From Clostridium pasteurianum DSM 525 = ATCC 6013 (lineage in GTDB: Bacteria; Bacillota; Clostridia; Clostridiales; Clostridiaceae), in assembly GCF_000807255.1 (NCBI RefSeq), contig NZ_CP009268.1, positions 2,882,384 to 2,946,383 on the forward strand: a stretch of DNA of 64,000 bases, given 5' to 3'. Positions within the stretch are counted from its first letter, which is position 1; every line of letters starts with the position of its first letter. Under the pieces are notes generated by a model. That model was not told the DNA's origin, searched no databases, and saw only the letters and a list, made by a program, of their open reading frames with translations. This document shows, piece by piece, positions 19,185 to 28,634 of this stretch. The translations under genes and the position numbers were made by a program.

Positions 19185-19484
19185 TTATTCCTCTTCCATA
19201 CTTAATTTAAAGGGAAAGCCACTTTTTTCTGCCATATCCATAGCCTGATTAAGTTTAGTCTTTGCTATATCATAAGTATATACTCCAGCTATTCCAATAC
19301 CCTTTTTGTGTACATCATACATTATCTTTGTAGCTTCAATAGCATCTTTGTTAAAAACCTCAGTAAGAACTTTAATAACAAATTCCATAGTTGTATAATC
19401 ATCATTATGCATAATAACCTTATACATTCTAGGCTTTTTTATCTTTATCCTATTTTCTTCCTTAACAACAGCTTTTTCTGACAC
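19185..19484 (-). CDS. clpS: ATP-dependent Clp protease adaptor ClpS
   Basis: A 99-residue adaptor that binds N-degron substrates and the ClpA N-domain. The substrate-pocket region MYKVIMHNDDYTTMEFVIKVL, the conserved HKKGIGIAGVYTYDIA and a C-terminal FPFKLSMEE are all present. It starts with GTG after TAGGAG and is translationally coupled to clpA. Upstream (19485-19702) is AT-rich and probably holds the promoter. Confidence 0.95.
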   Translation of the reverse strand: MSEKAVVKEENRIKIKKPRMYKVIMHNDDYTTMEFVIKVLTEVFNKDAIEATKIMYDVHKKGIGIAGVYTYDIAKTKLNQAMDMAEKSGFPFKLSMEEE

Positions 19485-19702
19485 AGAGTACCAACTCCTA
19501 ATCTTTTAACTTTAGGTATAAATAAAAATATTAAAATTATTTTTATATGACAATGATATCATAAAATTCAGATAATATTTATACTTTTATATATATTTAT
19601 TTTTAAAATAATTTATATAGAATATTATATACTCATCTTCTTTTTTAATATTTACAAAATTATTCTATTTACTTACTTAAGACCTTGCTATTATATAGAC
19701 AG

Positions 19703-20425
19703 CTAATTAAATTTAAAAACTCTCAATCTGTATGCATTTATTGCAGTTTTTCCAAGCTGATCCATAAGCTTATAGTTTGCATAAGCGCCTATTACTGCTC
19801 CAATTCCAGGAACTATTTGCAGCAGTTTAGCAAGATCCATATAATCTCTATATTCCTGCTGAAATTCTCTCCAATCAAAAGCTTCTTTATCTTTAGGCAA
19901 AGTTTTATAATATATATCCCAATTTTTAATAATATCAAAAGTTTCATTTCTCTTTTCCTGACTGGAGAAAGCAAGTTTAAATACATAGAGTATATACAAT
20001 CTTTCTCTATAGTCCTTTACATCAAAACCATATAGACTTGCACACTTAAATAAAAATTTCATTTTTAGGCTCAAAAGTATAGGAAAATCTGCTAAACCCA
20101 CCAAAAATCCAGCTCCTCCAGTACCTGCTCCACTAACTGCTGCTGCTTTTTTATAAAAATCAATCTTCTCTCTAACCATATTTTCTCTAATCTCAAGGGA
20201 TTGATTTATTAACGGAGATGAAGTAGTATATTCTGAGCCAAAAATCACTGCCTTTACCATATTCTTTATTGCTTCCGTTATTACAATATGAAGCTTTTCA
20301 GGAATAATATTATTTATCTTTTTTTGAGCACCTTTAGTTAGGTTTTCCATAAATCCAGATTTTTTTGTCATTTCTTTCTGCCAATTCAATAACTCTCTTA
20401 CTGCATTATCCTCATATATACCCAT
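19703..20425 (-). CDS. EcsC family protein
   Basis: A 240-residue protein with EcsC-family features: an N-terminal amphipathic region, a Gly/Ala-rich hydrophobic segment AAAVSGAGTGGAGFLVGLADFPILL (about 93-117), a YILYVFKLAFS helix, and a C-terminal IVPGIGAVIGAYANYKLMDQLG. In Bacillus, EcsC is coded with the EcsAB transporter, but no ABC genes are present here. Membrane-associated, function unclear. GGAGG precedes the ATG by eight bases. Confidence 0.8.
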   Translation of the reverse strand: MGIYEDNAVRELLNWQKEMTKKSGFMENLTKGAQKKINNIIPEKLHIVITEAIKNMVKAVIFGSEYTTSSPLINQSLEIRENMVREKIDFYKKAAAVSGAGTGGAGFLVGLADFPILLSLKMKFLFKCASLYGFDVKDYRERLYILYVFKLAFSSQEKRNETFDIIKNWDIYYKTLPKDKEAFDWREFQQEYRDYMDLAKLLQIVPGIGAVIGAYANYKLMDQLGKTAINAYRLRVFKFN

Positions 20426-20682
20426 AAATAATCCTCCATATTAAACCTTTTTCTATAAAACCATATTATTAAATTATTTTTAAATCTATTTTAGCATCTC
20501 CTATAAGTTTCAAAATTTTATATAAAATATGTTATTTCTACATATTTTATAATATAAACTTCTATTATTTTGTATTAATTTTTATTATTTGTAACAATAA
20601 TGTATATTTTTATTGTAAAGTAATATTTTCCTCATGTATAATATATTATTATATTATTATATATTTTTAAAGGAGAGATTTT

Positions 20683-21363
20683 ATGGAAACCAATACTGGA
20701 CTTATAAAAAACAACTCTGAGTTAAGAGCTCTATCTCGAAAACAATTGAAAGGAAAATGGGGAACAGCAATTTTATTATACTTTATATTTTTCCTTATAA
20801 CTGGATTATTAGGATGCATACCTATTGCTGGAGCAATAGTATCTTGGATTATATCTGGGCCACTAACATTTGGACTCATTTCATGCTTTTTAAGACTTGT
20901 ACGAAATGAAGATTTTAGATTCGAAAATTTATTTGATGGTTTTAAAAATTTTGCATCTTCATTTGTATTAATGTTATTAATGGGAATATTTACATTTCTA
21001 TGGTCTTTACTTTTCATAATACCTGGTATAATTGCTGCATACAGATATAGTATGGCTTTTTATATACTCAATGATAATCCTGAAATAGGAGCAATGAATG
21101 CACTACGAGAAAGTAAAAAAATGATGACAGGTCATAAAGGTAAATTATTTCTTCTTCACCTTAGCTTTATAGGTTGGGGTATACTTATATCAATTGCTTT
21201 AGTCTTAGGATATGTTATTGTTATTTCGTTACTTGATACAAGTATTGTATTAGGTATTATTTTATTAATTTTGGCAGCTATAGGCTATTTGTTCCTTATT
21301 CCCTATATCAATACAACAACCGCTAATTTTTATGAGAATTTAAAAGAGGTTTCAAAGTATTAA
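20683..21363 (+). CDS. DUF975 family integral membrane protein
   Basis: A 226-residue protein with four to five hydrophobic segments and the DUF975 signature: N-terminal ELRALSRKQLKGKWGTAILLYF, then LRLVRNEDFRFENLFDGF and ALRESKKMMTGHKGKLF. Function unknown; members are widespread in Firmicutes. AAAGGAGAG lies seven bases before the ATG. Upstream (20426-20682) is AT-rich with no clear promoter. Confidence 0.82.
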   Translation: METNTGLIKNNSELRALSRKQLKGKWGTAILLYFIFFLITGLLGCIPIAGAIVSWIISGPLTFGLISCFLRLVRNEDFRFENLFDGFKNFASSFVLMLLMGIFTFLWSLLFIIPGIIAAYRYSMAFYILNDNPEIGAMNALRESKKMMTGHKGKLFLLHLSFIGWGILISIALVLGYVIVISLLDTSIVLGIILLILAAIGYLFLIPYINTTTANFYENLKEVSKY

Positions 21364-21378
21364 TCTGTAAATAAACAG

Positions 21379-21440
21379 TATCAATTCATTTAAACTTGGA
21401 AGAGTTTTATTATACCCTTCCAAGCTTAGATGAATTCAGT
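21379..21440. terminator. Bidirectional hairpin between convergent DUF975 and RDD genes
   Basis: CTTGGAAG (21395-21402) pairs with CTTCCAAG (21417-21424), and flanking TTCAT/ATGAA extend the stem. Little T-tract follows on either strand. Its position between convergent genes suggests a terminator. Confidence 0.5.
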
Positions 21441-21480
21441 GGCTACTAATGGAATAAAAAATATTTATTCGTATACCCAT

Positions 21481-22173
21481 TTAAATTTTACTTATAAAAT
21501 CCTGCCATTCTTTTAATATTCCTAAGCTTTCAAATTTATTTGTAAAATGCATTCTTAGCTCTTGTCTCAATTCAATATAATTTTCTAATTGATTCTTTCT
21601 TTGAAAATATTCTCTTAAAATCTCCTGTTCTTCTTTGGATATATAATAACTAAAATTCTCATTTATGTTTTGAAGATCCTCCAAAGTAATTGGCATAGTT
21701 TTATTTTCATCAGCTATAACTATAGTAGATGCTGCAAAATCCCCTAATCGCTTATATTTCTTTGAAAAAAACATTAATACCACACCTACTCCAAGCATAT
21801 CTATAAATATCTTAAATAAATTTCTTATAGCAGAGTGTTTTAATGTAATAGGCTGACCATTTTCTCTTATAGTTCTTATTTTAAGAATTTTTTTTCCAAA
21901 AGTTGCTCCATTGGTATTAAGCTCAAAAATTATAAAATAAGCATAAATAATTAATACAGAAATAAATAAACATATACCTAATATCCATCCATAATATTTT
22001 ACCCAAAACCAATTTGAATAATTTCTTATAAGTACTGCTGCAACAATAAGTAAAACTATCGCTATACTTTGAATAAGCATGTCAATAAAAGCTGCAGCAC
22101 TTCTTGACCCTAGTCCTGCAAGAGCATACTCTATATCTATATTTTCAGGGGTTGTAATTTTAATTTTTTTCAT
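21481..22173 (-). CDS. RDD family membrane protein
   Basis: A 230-residue membrane protein with three to four hydrophobic segments and the RDD hallmark SRSAAAFIDMLIQ (Arg-Asp), then GATFGKKILKIRTI and RRLGDFAA-type motifs (KRLGDFAAS). A TTG at 22191 is possible, but TTGGAGTG sits six bases from the ATG at 22173. RDD proteins often neighbour SpoIIM-like and MoxR/DUF58 genes, as here, where it is divergent from the SpoIIM-like gene by 68 bases. Confidence 0.85.
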   Translation of the reverse strand: MKKIKITTPENIDIEYALAGLGSRSAAAFIDMLIQSIAIVLLIVAAVLIRNYSNWFWVKYYGWILGICLFISVLIIYAYFIIFELNTNGATFGKKILKIRTIRENGQPITLKHSAIRNLFKIFIDMLGVGVVLMFFSKKYKRLGDFAASTIVIADENKTMPITLEDLQNINENFSYYISKEEQEILREYFQRKNQLENYIELRQELRMHFTNKFESLGILKEWQDFISKI

Positions 22174-22241
22174 ATTATCACTCCAATACAAATATACACA
22201 ATTTCACCTTAATCTGATAAAATAGTCATGAGGTGAAAATA

Positions 22242-23192
22242 TTGAACGAAGAAAGATTTATTAAGTCAAATTCAGACACTTGGAGAGAACTTGAGGAACT
22301 TTCCATGAAAATTCATAAAAAAGGTATTAAATCCTTATCTTCAACAAATGTAAAAAAATTTTTAAGCCTTTTTAGGCTAAGCAGTCACCACCTAGCTTAT
22401 GCAAAAACTCATTATCCACAGAGTAATGTAGTGATGTATTTAAATTCTATAATTGGTAAAAGTCAAAACTATATTTACACTGTAAAAAAGATACCTCTGC
22501 AAGAAATTAAAGATTACATATGCTATGGCTTCCCAAAACTTTTAAAAACATACAGATGGTATATATTAGGCTCCTTTTCATTTTTTATTATAGGAACATT
22601 ATTGAGTCTTATATTAGTTCTATATAACTCCGACAATGCAAATATTTTTTTAGATCCAAGTTTGGTACAGGGAATAAAAAGCGGTAGATCTTCTGGGAAC
22701 AGCCAATGGAATTATCCACTTATGTCCAGCTATATAATGACAAATAATATTACTGTGTCATTAAAAGCTTTTGTTATGGGTATAACCCTAGGAATTGGTA
22801 CAATTTATGCATTATTTTTTAATGGTGCACTCCTTGGTGCTCTAACGGCATTGATTTATTCCTATGGTGATCCAATAAACTATTGGTCACTGATTTTACC
22901 CCATGGAATAATTGAACTCACAGCTATATTCATCTCTGGAGCAGCAGGCCTGATAATTGCCAAAAGTATACTTATACCCGGTGAATATTCCAGAATACAT
23001 TCTTTAATAAAAGGTACAAAAAATGCTGTGTCCTTACTTGGCGGAATAGTATTTATGCTTATAATAGCAGGTATTATAGAAGGCTTTTTTACTCCTCTTA
23101 ATATTCCTGCAGTAATAAAGCTTATCTTCGCCGCTGTAACTGCTTTAATTTTAGCTATATATTTTTCACTTCCCTATATAATAAAAAAATAG
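22242..23192 (+). CDS. Stage II sporulation protein M-like (DUF95) membrane protein
   Basis: A 316-residue protein with an N-terminal soluble helical part (about 1-100) and about six membrane segments. Features of the SpoIIM/DUF95 family include SYIMTNNITVSLKAFVMGITLGIGTIYALFFNG and the conserved ILPHGIIELTAIFISGAAGL. The start is placed at TTG 22242, five bases after GAGGTGA; a GTG at 22233 overlaps that site. The longer N-terminus distinguishes it from true SpoIIM (about 210 residues). It is probably part of the divergent RDD/MoxR-DUF58 envelope set. Confidence 0.82.
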   Translation: MNEERFIKSNSDTWRELEELSMKIHKKGIKSLSSTNVKKFLSLFRLSSHHLAYAKTHYPQSNVVMYLNSIIGKSQNYIYTVKKIPLQEIKDYICYGFPKLLKTYRWYILGSFSFFIIGTLLSLILVLYNSDNANIFLDPSLVQGIKSGRSSGNSQWNYPLMSSYIMTNNITVSLKAFVMGITLGIGTIYALFFNGALLGALTALIYSYGDPINYWSLILPHGIIELTAIFISGAAGLIIAKSILIPGEYSRIHSLIKGTKNAVSLLGGIVFMLIIAGIIEGFFTPLNIPAVIKLIFAAVTALILAIYFSLPYIIKK

Positions 23193-23361
23193 TTAATTAA
23201 AGTTGCATTTACATTAAAGTTGCTAAGACAGTCAGTATTATTAATATAGATATCCACAGTTTTATAATCAAATATTTATAATTATAAATGCATTTTAAAA
23301 TTATAAATTTATACTTCAAGTTGGATATCTATATCACTCAACATTACCTAGTGCTTATAAA

Positions 23362-24675
23362 CTATAAATAACTTTTATTTTTAACCTGAATATATTTATT
23401 CACTGCGGCATACTCAATTTCTTCTGCGGCGCATTCCAGACAAAGAACCCCTCTCCTATTAAGTAAACTTATAATTTTACGTCTATCCTCTAAAAGCTCC
23501 AGTGCCACACCTTTATTAAATATATCTTTTTCATTTTTAATTTCCATAGTACTTATTTTATTTAATTCCTCATTTTTCATTAGTATTATTACAACTCTAT
23601 TGTTTCTTGAAATAATGGGCAATACTTTAATCATATTTTCTGCTTCTTCTAAAGTATCAAAATCCGTAAAAAGAAAAATTATACTATTATGACGTTCTTT
23701 CTTCTTAAAATAGTAAAAGGCTTCATCATAATTTGAAGTTTCATTATTGGGTTGTACGTGATAGAGCATTTCCAGCATTTTAGCTCTATGCTCATTACCT
23801 TTACCTGGCAAAAGCATGTTTTTCACTTCTGTACTGAATAATATAAGTGCTGACTGATCTCCAGTACGATTTACTACATCGGATAAAACAAGGGCAGTAT
23901 TTACTGCCATATCCAGCTTTCTGTAGCCCTTTATACTGTAACTCATAGGTCTGCCTGCATCTATAAATATATATACGTGCTGATTTTTTTCTGGTTCATA
24001 TTGATTTATTATAGGTTTATTTGCTCTAGCTGTAACCTTCCAATTAATTTTTCTATACTCATCACCAGATACATATTCTCTTAAACTTTCAAAAGAAGTT
24101 CCCTTTCCAAGAATTCTCAAATTTCTTTGACCTTGTTTAAACATTCTATTATTGCATATACTAATCCTATATTTACGAAGATTTTTTAAATTGGGATACA
24201 CTTTATATTCCTTAGAAATATTTATTTTAAATATTTTTTCACATAGCCCTAATTTTCCTCTACATTTTACATAGACATTATTAAAAGTAAAGGCTCCTCT
24301 TTTAGTTGGAACTACAAAATACTGTAGAAATTTCTTCTCTTTAGGAAGTATATAGTCTTCCATAATTTTATTTTCAGCTTTAAAATGGAAATCAGGTATC
24401 TCATCCTTCAATTTCACATATAACTTATAATCACCTTTATTGTATACTTTAAAACCTATAGACTCTTTTTCATAAATAGATAGATTTTCATCTCCACAGC
24501 GTTCAACTATAAAATCCTGCTCATTAACGGATATAAAGTAATCTGTTATAAGCAGTGCAGCACAGATTAAATTATAAATTATAAATAAGCTAAAATAATT
24601 ATTTACTATAATTTCCAAAATAAGGATTAAAAATCCCAGACACAATAAACAAATAAAACGTCTAGTAAAATTCAA
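23362..24675 (-). CDS. DUF58 (vWA-like) protein of the MoxR-linked cluster
   Basis: About 437 residues: two N-terminal membrane segments, a beta-rich region, the DUF58 motif GDEYRKINWKVTARANKPIINQYE, and a vWA-type fold beginning VYIFIDAGRPM (MIDAS-like Asp). Such proteins are partners of MoxR AAA+ ATPases and may act in metal insertion or complex assembly at the membrane. TTG 24675 lies eight bases after TAGGAG; a GTG at 24684 is an alternative. It follows the MoxR gene by about ten bases. Confidence 0.85.
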   Translation of the reverse strand: MNFTRRFICLLCLGFLILILEIIVNNYFSLFIIYNLICAALLITDYFISVNEQDFIVERCGDENLSIYEKESIGFKVYNKGDYKLYVKLKDEIPDFHFKAENKIMEDYILPKEKKFLQYFVVPTKRGAFTFNNVYVKCRGKLGLCEKIFKINISKEYKVYPNLKNLRKYRISICNNRMFKQGQRNLRILGKGTSFESLREYVSGDEYRKINWKVTARANKPIINQYEPEKNQHVYIFIDAGRPMSYSIKGYRKLDMAVNTALVLSDVVNRTGDQSALILFSTEVKNMLLPGKGNEHRAKMLEMLYHVQPNNETSNYDEAFYYFKKKERHNSIIFLFTDFDTLEEAENMIKVLPIISRNNRVVIILMKNEELNKISTMEIKNEKDIFNKGVALELLEDRRKIISLLNRRGVLCLECAAEEIEYAAVNKYIQVKNKSYL

Positions 24676-24686
24676 TAATATCACTC

Positions 24687-25652
24687 CTACCTGGGTACTT
24701 TTACTTTTGATAGTATATCTGAAAGCACCTGTTCTGGATTGACTCCCTCAAGCTCTAATTCTGGTTTTAAAATTATACGATGTCTTAGTGTTGGTATAAC
24801 TACCTTTTTTATATCTTCTGGAATTACATAATCACGACCTGAGTAGGCAGCATAAGCTTTAGAACATTCCAGCACAGCAATGGACCCTCTAGGAGAACTT
24901 CCTATATCAATAAGAGGATTATTCCTAGTTTCAGAAATTATACTTACTATGTATTTCATAAGGCTATCCTCTATTCCTACTGACTGCACTTCCCGTCTGC
25001 ATTTTAAAATAGTTTCTGCTGTACATACCTTTTGTAAATTATAATTGTCCAAATCTATACTATGCAAACCTTGATGATGACGTTTTAGAACTTCTTTTTC
25101 CGCTGCAATAGATGGATAATCAATTACGAGCTTCATTAGGAATCTATCTATCAGTGCCTCTGGCAGTGGATATGTTCCCTCATATTCCAAAGGATTCTGT
25201 GTTGCAAGTACCATATAAGGAGAAGGAAGAGAAATCATTTCCCCGTCAATGGAAACAGTATTTTCAGCCATAGCTTCTAAAAGTCCTGCCTGTGTCTTAG
25301 GTGGAGTACGATTAATTTCATCAGCTAAAAGTAAGTTTGTAAAAATAGGACCTTTTTTAAGTTCAAATTCCCTTGTCTGCATATTGAATATTTTCGTACC
25401 CGTTACATCTGCCGGCATCAGATCAGGAGTAAATTGAATTCTTTTAAACTCCATAGAAATTATTTTTGATAGAGCTTTAACCATTAGTGTTTTAGCAAGA
25501 CCAGGAACTCCTTCTAAAAGGACATGCCCTCCGCAAATTAAACTTATAAGGGAGAATTCTATTAATTCATCCTGCTCCACTATTACTTTTTTTAATTCTG
25601 AGGTTATTTTATCTATACTATTTTTTACAAGCTTTTCTTGATTATTTTCCAA
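24687..25652 (-). CDS. MoxR-family AAA+ ATPase
   Basis: A 321-residue ATPase with Walker A GVPGLAKT (44-51 region), Walker B LLLADEINR, the sensor 1 segment VLATQNPLEYEGTYPLPEALIDRF and a C-terminal lid (SSPRGSIAVLECSKAYAA). It would act as a chaperone with the adjacent DUF58 protein. It starts with TTG after AAAGGAGAG and overlaps the upstream gene by 28 bases, so translational coupling is likely. Confidence 0.93.
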   Translation of the reverse strand: MENNQEKLVKNSIDKITSELKKVIVEQDELIEFSLISLICGGHVLLEGVPGLAKTLMVKALSKIISMEFKRIQFTPDLMPADVTGTKIFNMQTREFELKKGPIFTNLLLADEINRTPPKTQAGLLEAMAENTVSIDGEMISLPSPYMVLATQNPLEYEGTYPLPEALIDRFLMKLVIDYPSIAAEKEVLKRHHQGLHSIDLDNYNLQKVCTAETILKCRREVQSVGIEDSLMKYIVSIISETRNNPLIDIGSSPRGSIAVLECSKAYAAYSGRDYVIPEDIKKVVIPTLRHRIILKPELELEGVNPEQVLSDILSKVKVPR

Positions 25653-26623
25653 TATGAATCTCTCCTTTGCTTTTCAATATTTTTTAAATTTTCTATACTG
25701 GCAATTATAGACATACATTCTTTTGATTTTAATTTCTTATCTTTTTTATCAATGAACTTATATACCTTTTTTGCCTGTTCAAGAGAATCAAATTCCTTTT
25801 TTCCCCAGTAATGCAGCCAATTTTCATGAGAGCAATTAATTTGTCTTAAAAAGCTTTCATAATAATTTTCAAGCATAATATCCCAGCAATTTGCTGATCT
25901 GTATAAAGATGCAGCAGAGTATAAGTATTCATTTTCACTTCTTTCAATCTCTTCATACAATGGGATTGATCTGCCAAATCTTTTACCTTTGTAATAGAAA
26001 AATGCAACCACTATTATTAAAATCTGATAGATAAAATATCTCAATTGTAAAGGTACATAATCCCATAGGGATTTACCACCCTCCAAAGAAAACAAGTAAT
26101 TTTCATTAAAATATATTTTGTTATAAGAATATCTATCAATCTCCTTAAGAAATTCATAAGCTTTATTAGTATTTACCATTAGAGTTTTATTTGTAATATT
26201 TGATGAATTGTAAGTAATAATATTACCCTTACCATATTTGTATACAGTAAAATCACCCTTCTCTTCCTGTGGAACTGCATAATTTATAAAATGTATACTT
26301 TCAGGAGCAATATATATAAGTTTACCTCCTTTATTTATCCAGTTTTTTATATCATCAGAATTTATATCAAAATCCCCACCTGCAGGTACTATTTGAATAT
26401 TATCTGTACTAAATGTATTTACAGGTTTTAGAGTTCTTTCTACAGGATAATCAAGTTTCTTCATGGCTTCATAAAAAACACTAATCCCAAATTTTGATTT
26501 ATTACTGACAGAATAGGAAGGCATCTTATCCTGCATTCTGCTGGATACATAAAAAGTAATTATAAGAAAAACAGGAATGAATATAATAAATAATATTAAA
26601 TCCCTACTTATTTTTGTTTTCAA
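25625..26623 (-). CDS. DUF4350-type membrane protein
   Basis: A 332-residue protein with an N-terminal membrane segment (LILFIIFIPVFLIITFYV), a soluble DUF4350-like domain (YSVSNKSKFGISVFYEAMKKLDYPVER, then INKGGKLIYIAPE), a second membrane segment near 195-215, and a cytoplasmic helical tail. The family is nearly always coded with MoxR and DUF58. It starts with TTG after GAGGTGA inside the end of the previous gene (20-base overlap). Confidence 0.78.
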   Translation of the reverse strand: MKTKISRDLILFIIFIPVFLIITFYVSSRMQDKMPSYSVSNKSKFGISVFYEAMKKLDYPVERTLKPVNTFSTDNIQIVPAGGDFDINSDDIKNWINKGGKLIYIAPESIHFINYAVPQEEKGDFTVYKYGKGNIITYNSSNITNKTLMVNTNKAYEFLKEIDRYSYNKIYFNENYLFSLEGGKSLWDYVPLQLRYFIYQILIIVVAFFYYKGKRFGRSIPLYEEIERSENEYLYSAASLYRSANCWDIMLENYYESFLRQINCSHENWLHYWGKKEFDSLEQAKKVYKFIDKKDKKLKSKECMSIIASIENLKNIEKQRRDSYWKIIKKSL

Positions 26624-27278
26624 GATTTATCACCTCATTCCAAACTGAAGACATATTGGATTGCCACTGATCATATACTCTATCTTCCTTTAATTTATGA
26701 CCATACCAACACTCATTAAAAGTTTCTGACAAATATTTAAAAGCTTTTAAAGTAGAAATTTTATTCTTCTCAAGATATTCATAAATTTCTCTATTGGTTT
26801 TTGCTTCATCAAGATATAAAACACCCTTTGTATGCATTAGAAGCAATAATGCTATAAATTCATAACGTATAGCCTTCCTAAAATCCTTTTGTTTTCTAAA
26901 ATTATCAGCCTTGTGCCTTAAACTATTTGGCGTAGTGTTATTATCTATTTTTTCTCCTAATATTTCTCTTATTCTCTGTCTTTTCTCAAAGGACTTACTT
27001 ATTTTTATGGATATAAAAATTATCAAACCCAATAATATTAAAATACCTATAATTATGAACACAGTAGAAAGATTTTCAGATATTGAAGAAACATTAGACA
27101 TATTAGAAAAAGTATTTTCAAGAACTTTTAAAATAAGTTTTATCAATGTTTCTTTAATTCCCTCTATCATATCACTAAAAGCATTATTTAAATGTTTATA
27201 CTCAGCACCCTTAAGTATTTCCTGTACTGTATCATTAAACTGTGTTTCAGATGGTATCATTAAACTCAGTAGATTCAC
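26604..27278 (-). CDS. DUF4129 domain protein
   Basis: About 224 residues, with one membrane segment (VFIIIGILILLGLIIFISIKI) and a cytoplasmic C-terminus carrying the DUF4129 pattern (RKAIRYEFIALLLLMHTKGVL, then LSETFNECWYGHKL). GTG 27278 is eight bases after AAAGGA; a GTG at 27299 lacks a ribosome site. It overlaps both neighbours, consistent with one operon for the whole set. Confidence 0.78.
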   Translation of the reverse strand: MNLLSLMIPSETQFNDTVQEILKGAEYKHLNNAFSDMIEGIKETLIKLILKVLENTFSNMSNVSSISENLSTVFIIIGILILLGLIIFISIKISKSFEKRQRIREILGEKIDNNTTPNSLRHKADNFRKQKDFRKAIRYEFIALLLLMHTKGVLYLDEAKTNREIYEYLEKNKISTLKAFKYLSETFNECWYGHKLKEDRVYDQWQSNMSSVWNEVINLENKNK

Positions 27279-28236
27279 TTGTTCTATTCCTTTCTTCACT
27301 TTGTTGTATTTTTTTAAGCTTTAATAGAATGTCATAGCCTTCCTTTTTAAATCTCTGATTAAAGTATAATAGGGATATCATTATAGTAACAACTGGTGAA
27401 ATAACAAGCCAGGATAAAATACTTAAAGGCCATCTGGCATATACAAAAATTACTCCCATAAAAGTGACATAATCTCCTTCTACACTTAAAAATTTAAGAA
27501 GCATATAGAATATGCTCAATATCACAGCCAAAAAACTATCAAGGGATAGTCTTATTACAAAAGTTGATAAACTGAATATTATTATACATCCAAGTATTTT
27601 CCAAAAATCACCTTTAACTAATTGAAAACTACGTTTTATTGATGTGAAAATACTTTGTTTTTCTATAACAAGTGTATGAAGAGAGAATATAATCCAAGTT
27701 ATGTAAGATAAAAATATAATAGCCGTAACTAATAATATTATTACTGAAGTAATAATTAAAGTTATTTCAATTGGATTATAGAAGTCAAAAGAATTAAATA
27801 TCAGTTCATTACCTTTGTAAGCATAATAAATTATAGTTCCTAAAATTGCCATAACAGGAATAAACAAAATAAAAACACATATTACAATAGCAAATACTTT
27901 AAATATATATCTAAAGGAAATTTTTATTGCTTCATCTGCGTAGACCTTTCCTCCAAGAAAATCTTGACTGGAAATTTTAATCATCCCTATATTTGTAGAT
28001 AAAAAAAATGAAACTCCCAAAAGAGACAAAATAGAAAATATGATTCCAAAGATTATTGGACTTGTCAGACTATCACGAAATAAAAACATTAAAATTATTC
28101 CTATTACAAATAACACAACCACTGCGATAAATGAAATAACACCATAGGCAAGATTAAATAAAATTATAGTTTTAATATATTTTTTTAAAATTTCAATAGA
28201 CCTATCCATTATTTCTGAAAGATTCATTATATTCAT
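27247..28236 (-). CDS. Multi-pass membrane protein (GDPD-type membrane domain)
   Basis: About 329 residues with six or more hydrophobic segments, resembling the membrane domain found in glycerophosphodiester phosphodiesterase membrane proteins (N-terminal MDRSIEILKKYIKTIILFNLAYG; SIKRSFQLVKGDFWKILG). The catalytic GDPD domain is absent. The start at 28236 is chosen because AGGAG lies eight bases upstream; an in-frame codon at 28269 lacks one. It is the first gene of the MoxR/DUF58 operon. Confidence 0.7.
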   Translation of the reverse strand: MNIMNLSEIMDRSIEILKKYIKTIILFNLAYGVISFIAVVVLFVIGIILMFLFRDSLTSPIIFGIIFSILSLLGVSFFLSTNIGMIKISSQDFLGGKVYADEAIKISFRYIFKVFAIVICVFILFIPVMAILGTIIYYAYKGNELIFNSFDFYNPIEITLIITSVIILLVTAIIFLSYITWIIFSLHTLVIEKQSIFTSIKRSFQLVKGDFWKILGCIIIFSLSTFVIRLSLDSFLAVILSIFYMLLKFLSVEGDYVTFMGVIFVYARWPLSILSWLVISPVVTIMISLLYFNQRFKKEGYDILLKLKKIQQSEERNRTSESTEFNDTI

Positions 28237-28484
28237 ATGGTATTCTCCTAAAAACAAAATTATAAGCACCTTTAAATCATGTTATATACCTTAACTTAAA
28301 AAGAACTTATGTATTAACAACATTTATTTTTGACAATATTATGTATGCATACAATTATTTTACCGTATATTCATTAAATAATCTATATAAGTACTATTAT
28401 TATTAAAATTAATCAAAAAATTTATATATATAATTTTTATCAATAATACTTAAATGAAATCAAAAATAACATTGTAAAATTATA

Positions 28485-28538
28485 AAATAAAAATCAAGGG
28501 AAATTAAAGTTATATTATAATTTTAATTTCCCTTGATT
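28485..28538 (-). terminator. Rho-independent terminator of the LRR gene
   Basis: A perfect 17-bp stem, AATCAAGGGAAATTAAA (28492-28508) with 28522-28538, is followed on the minus strand by TTTTTATTTTAT. It lies about 100 bases beyond the LRR gene stop. The flanking region 28270-28480 is AT-rich and probably holds the promoter of the operon ending in DUF58. Confidence 0.88.
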
Positions 28539-28634
28539 AAATTATTTACAATTTTATTACTGTATTTTAAACAAAGTTTTATTGAAATAAATTATTTCAT
28601 ATCGTTTTTACCCCTAAAAATATATACAATACTT

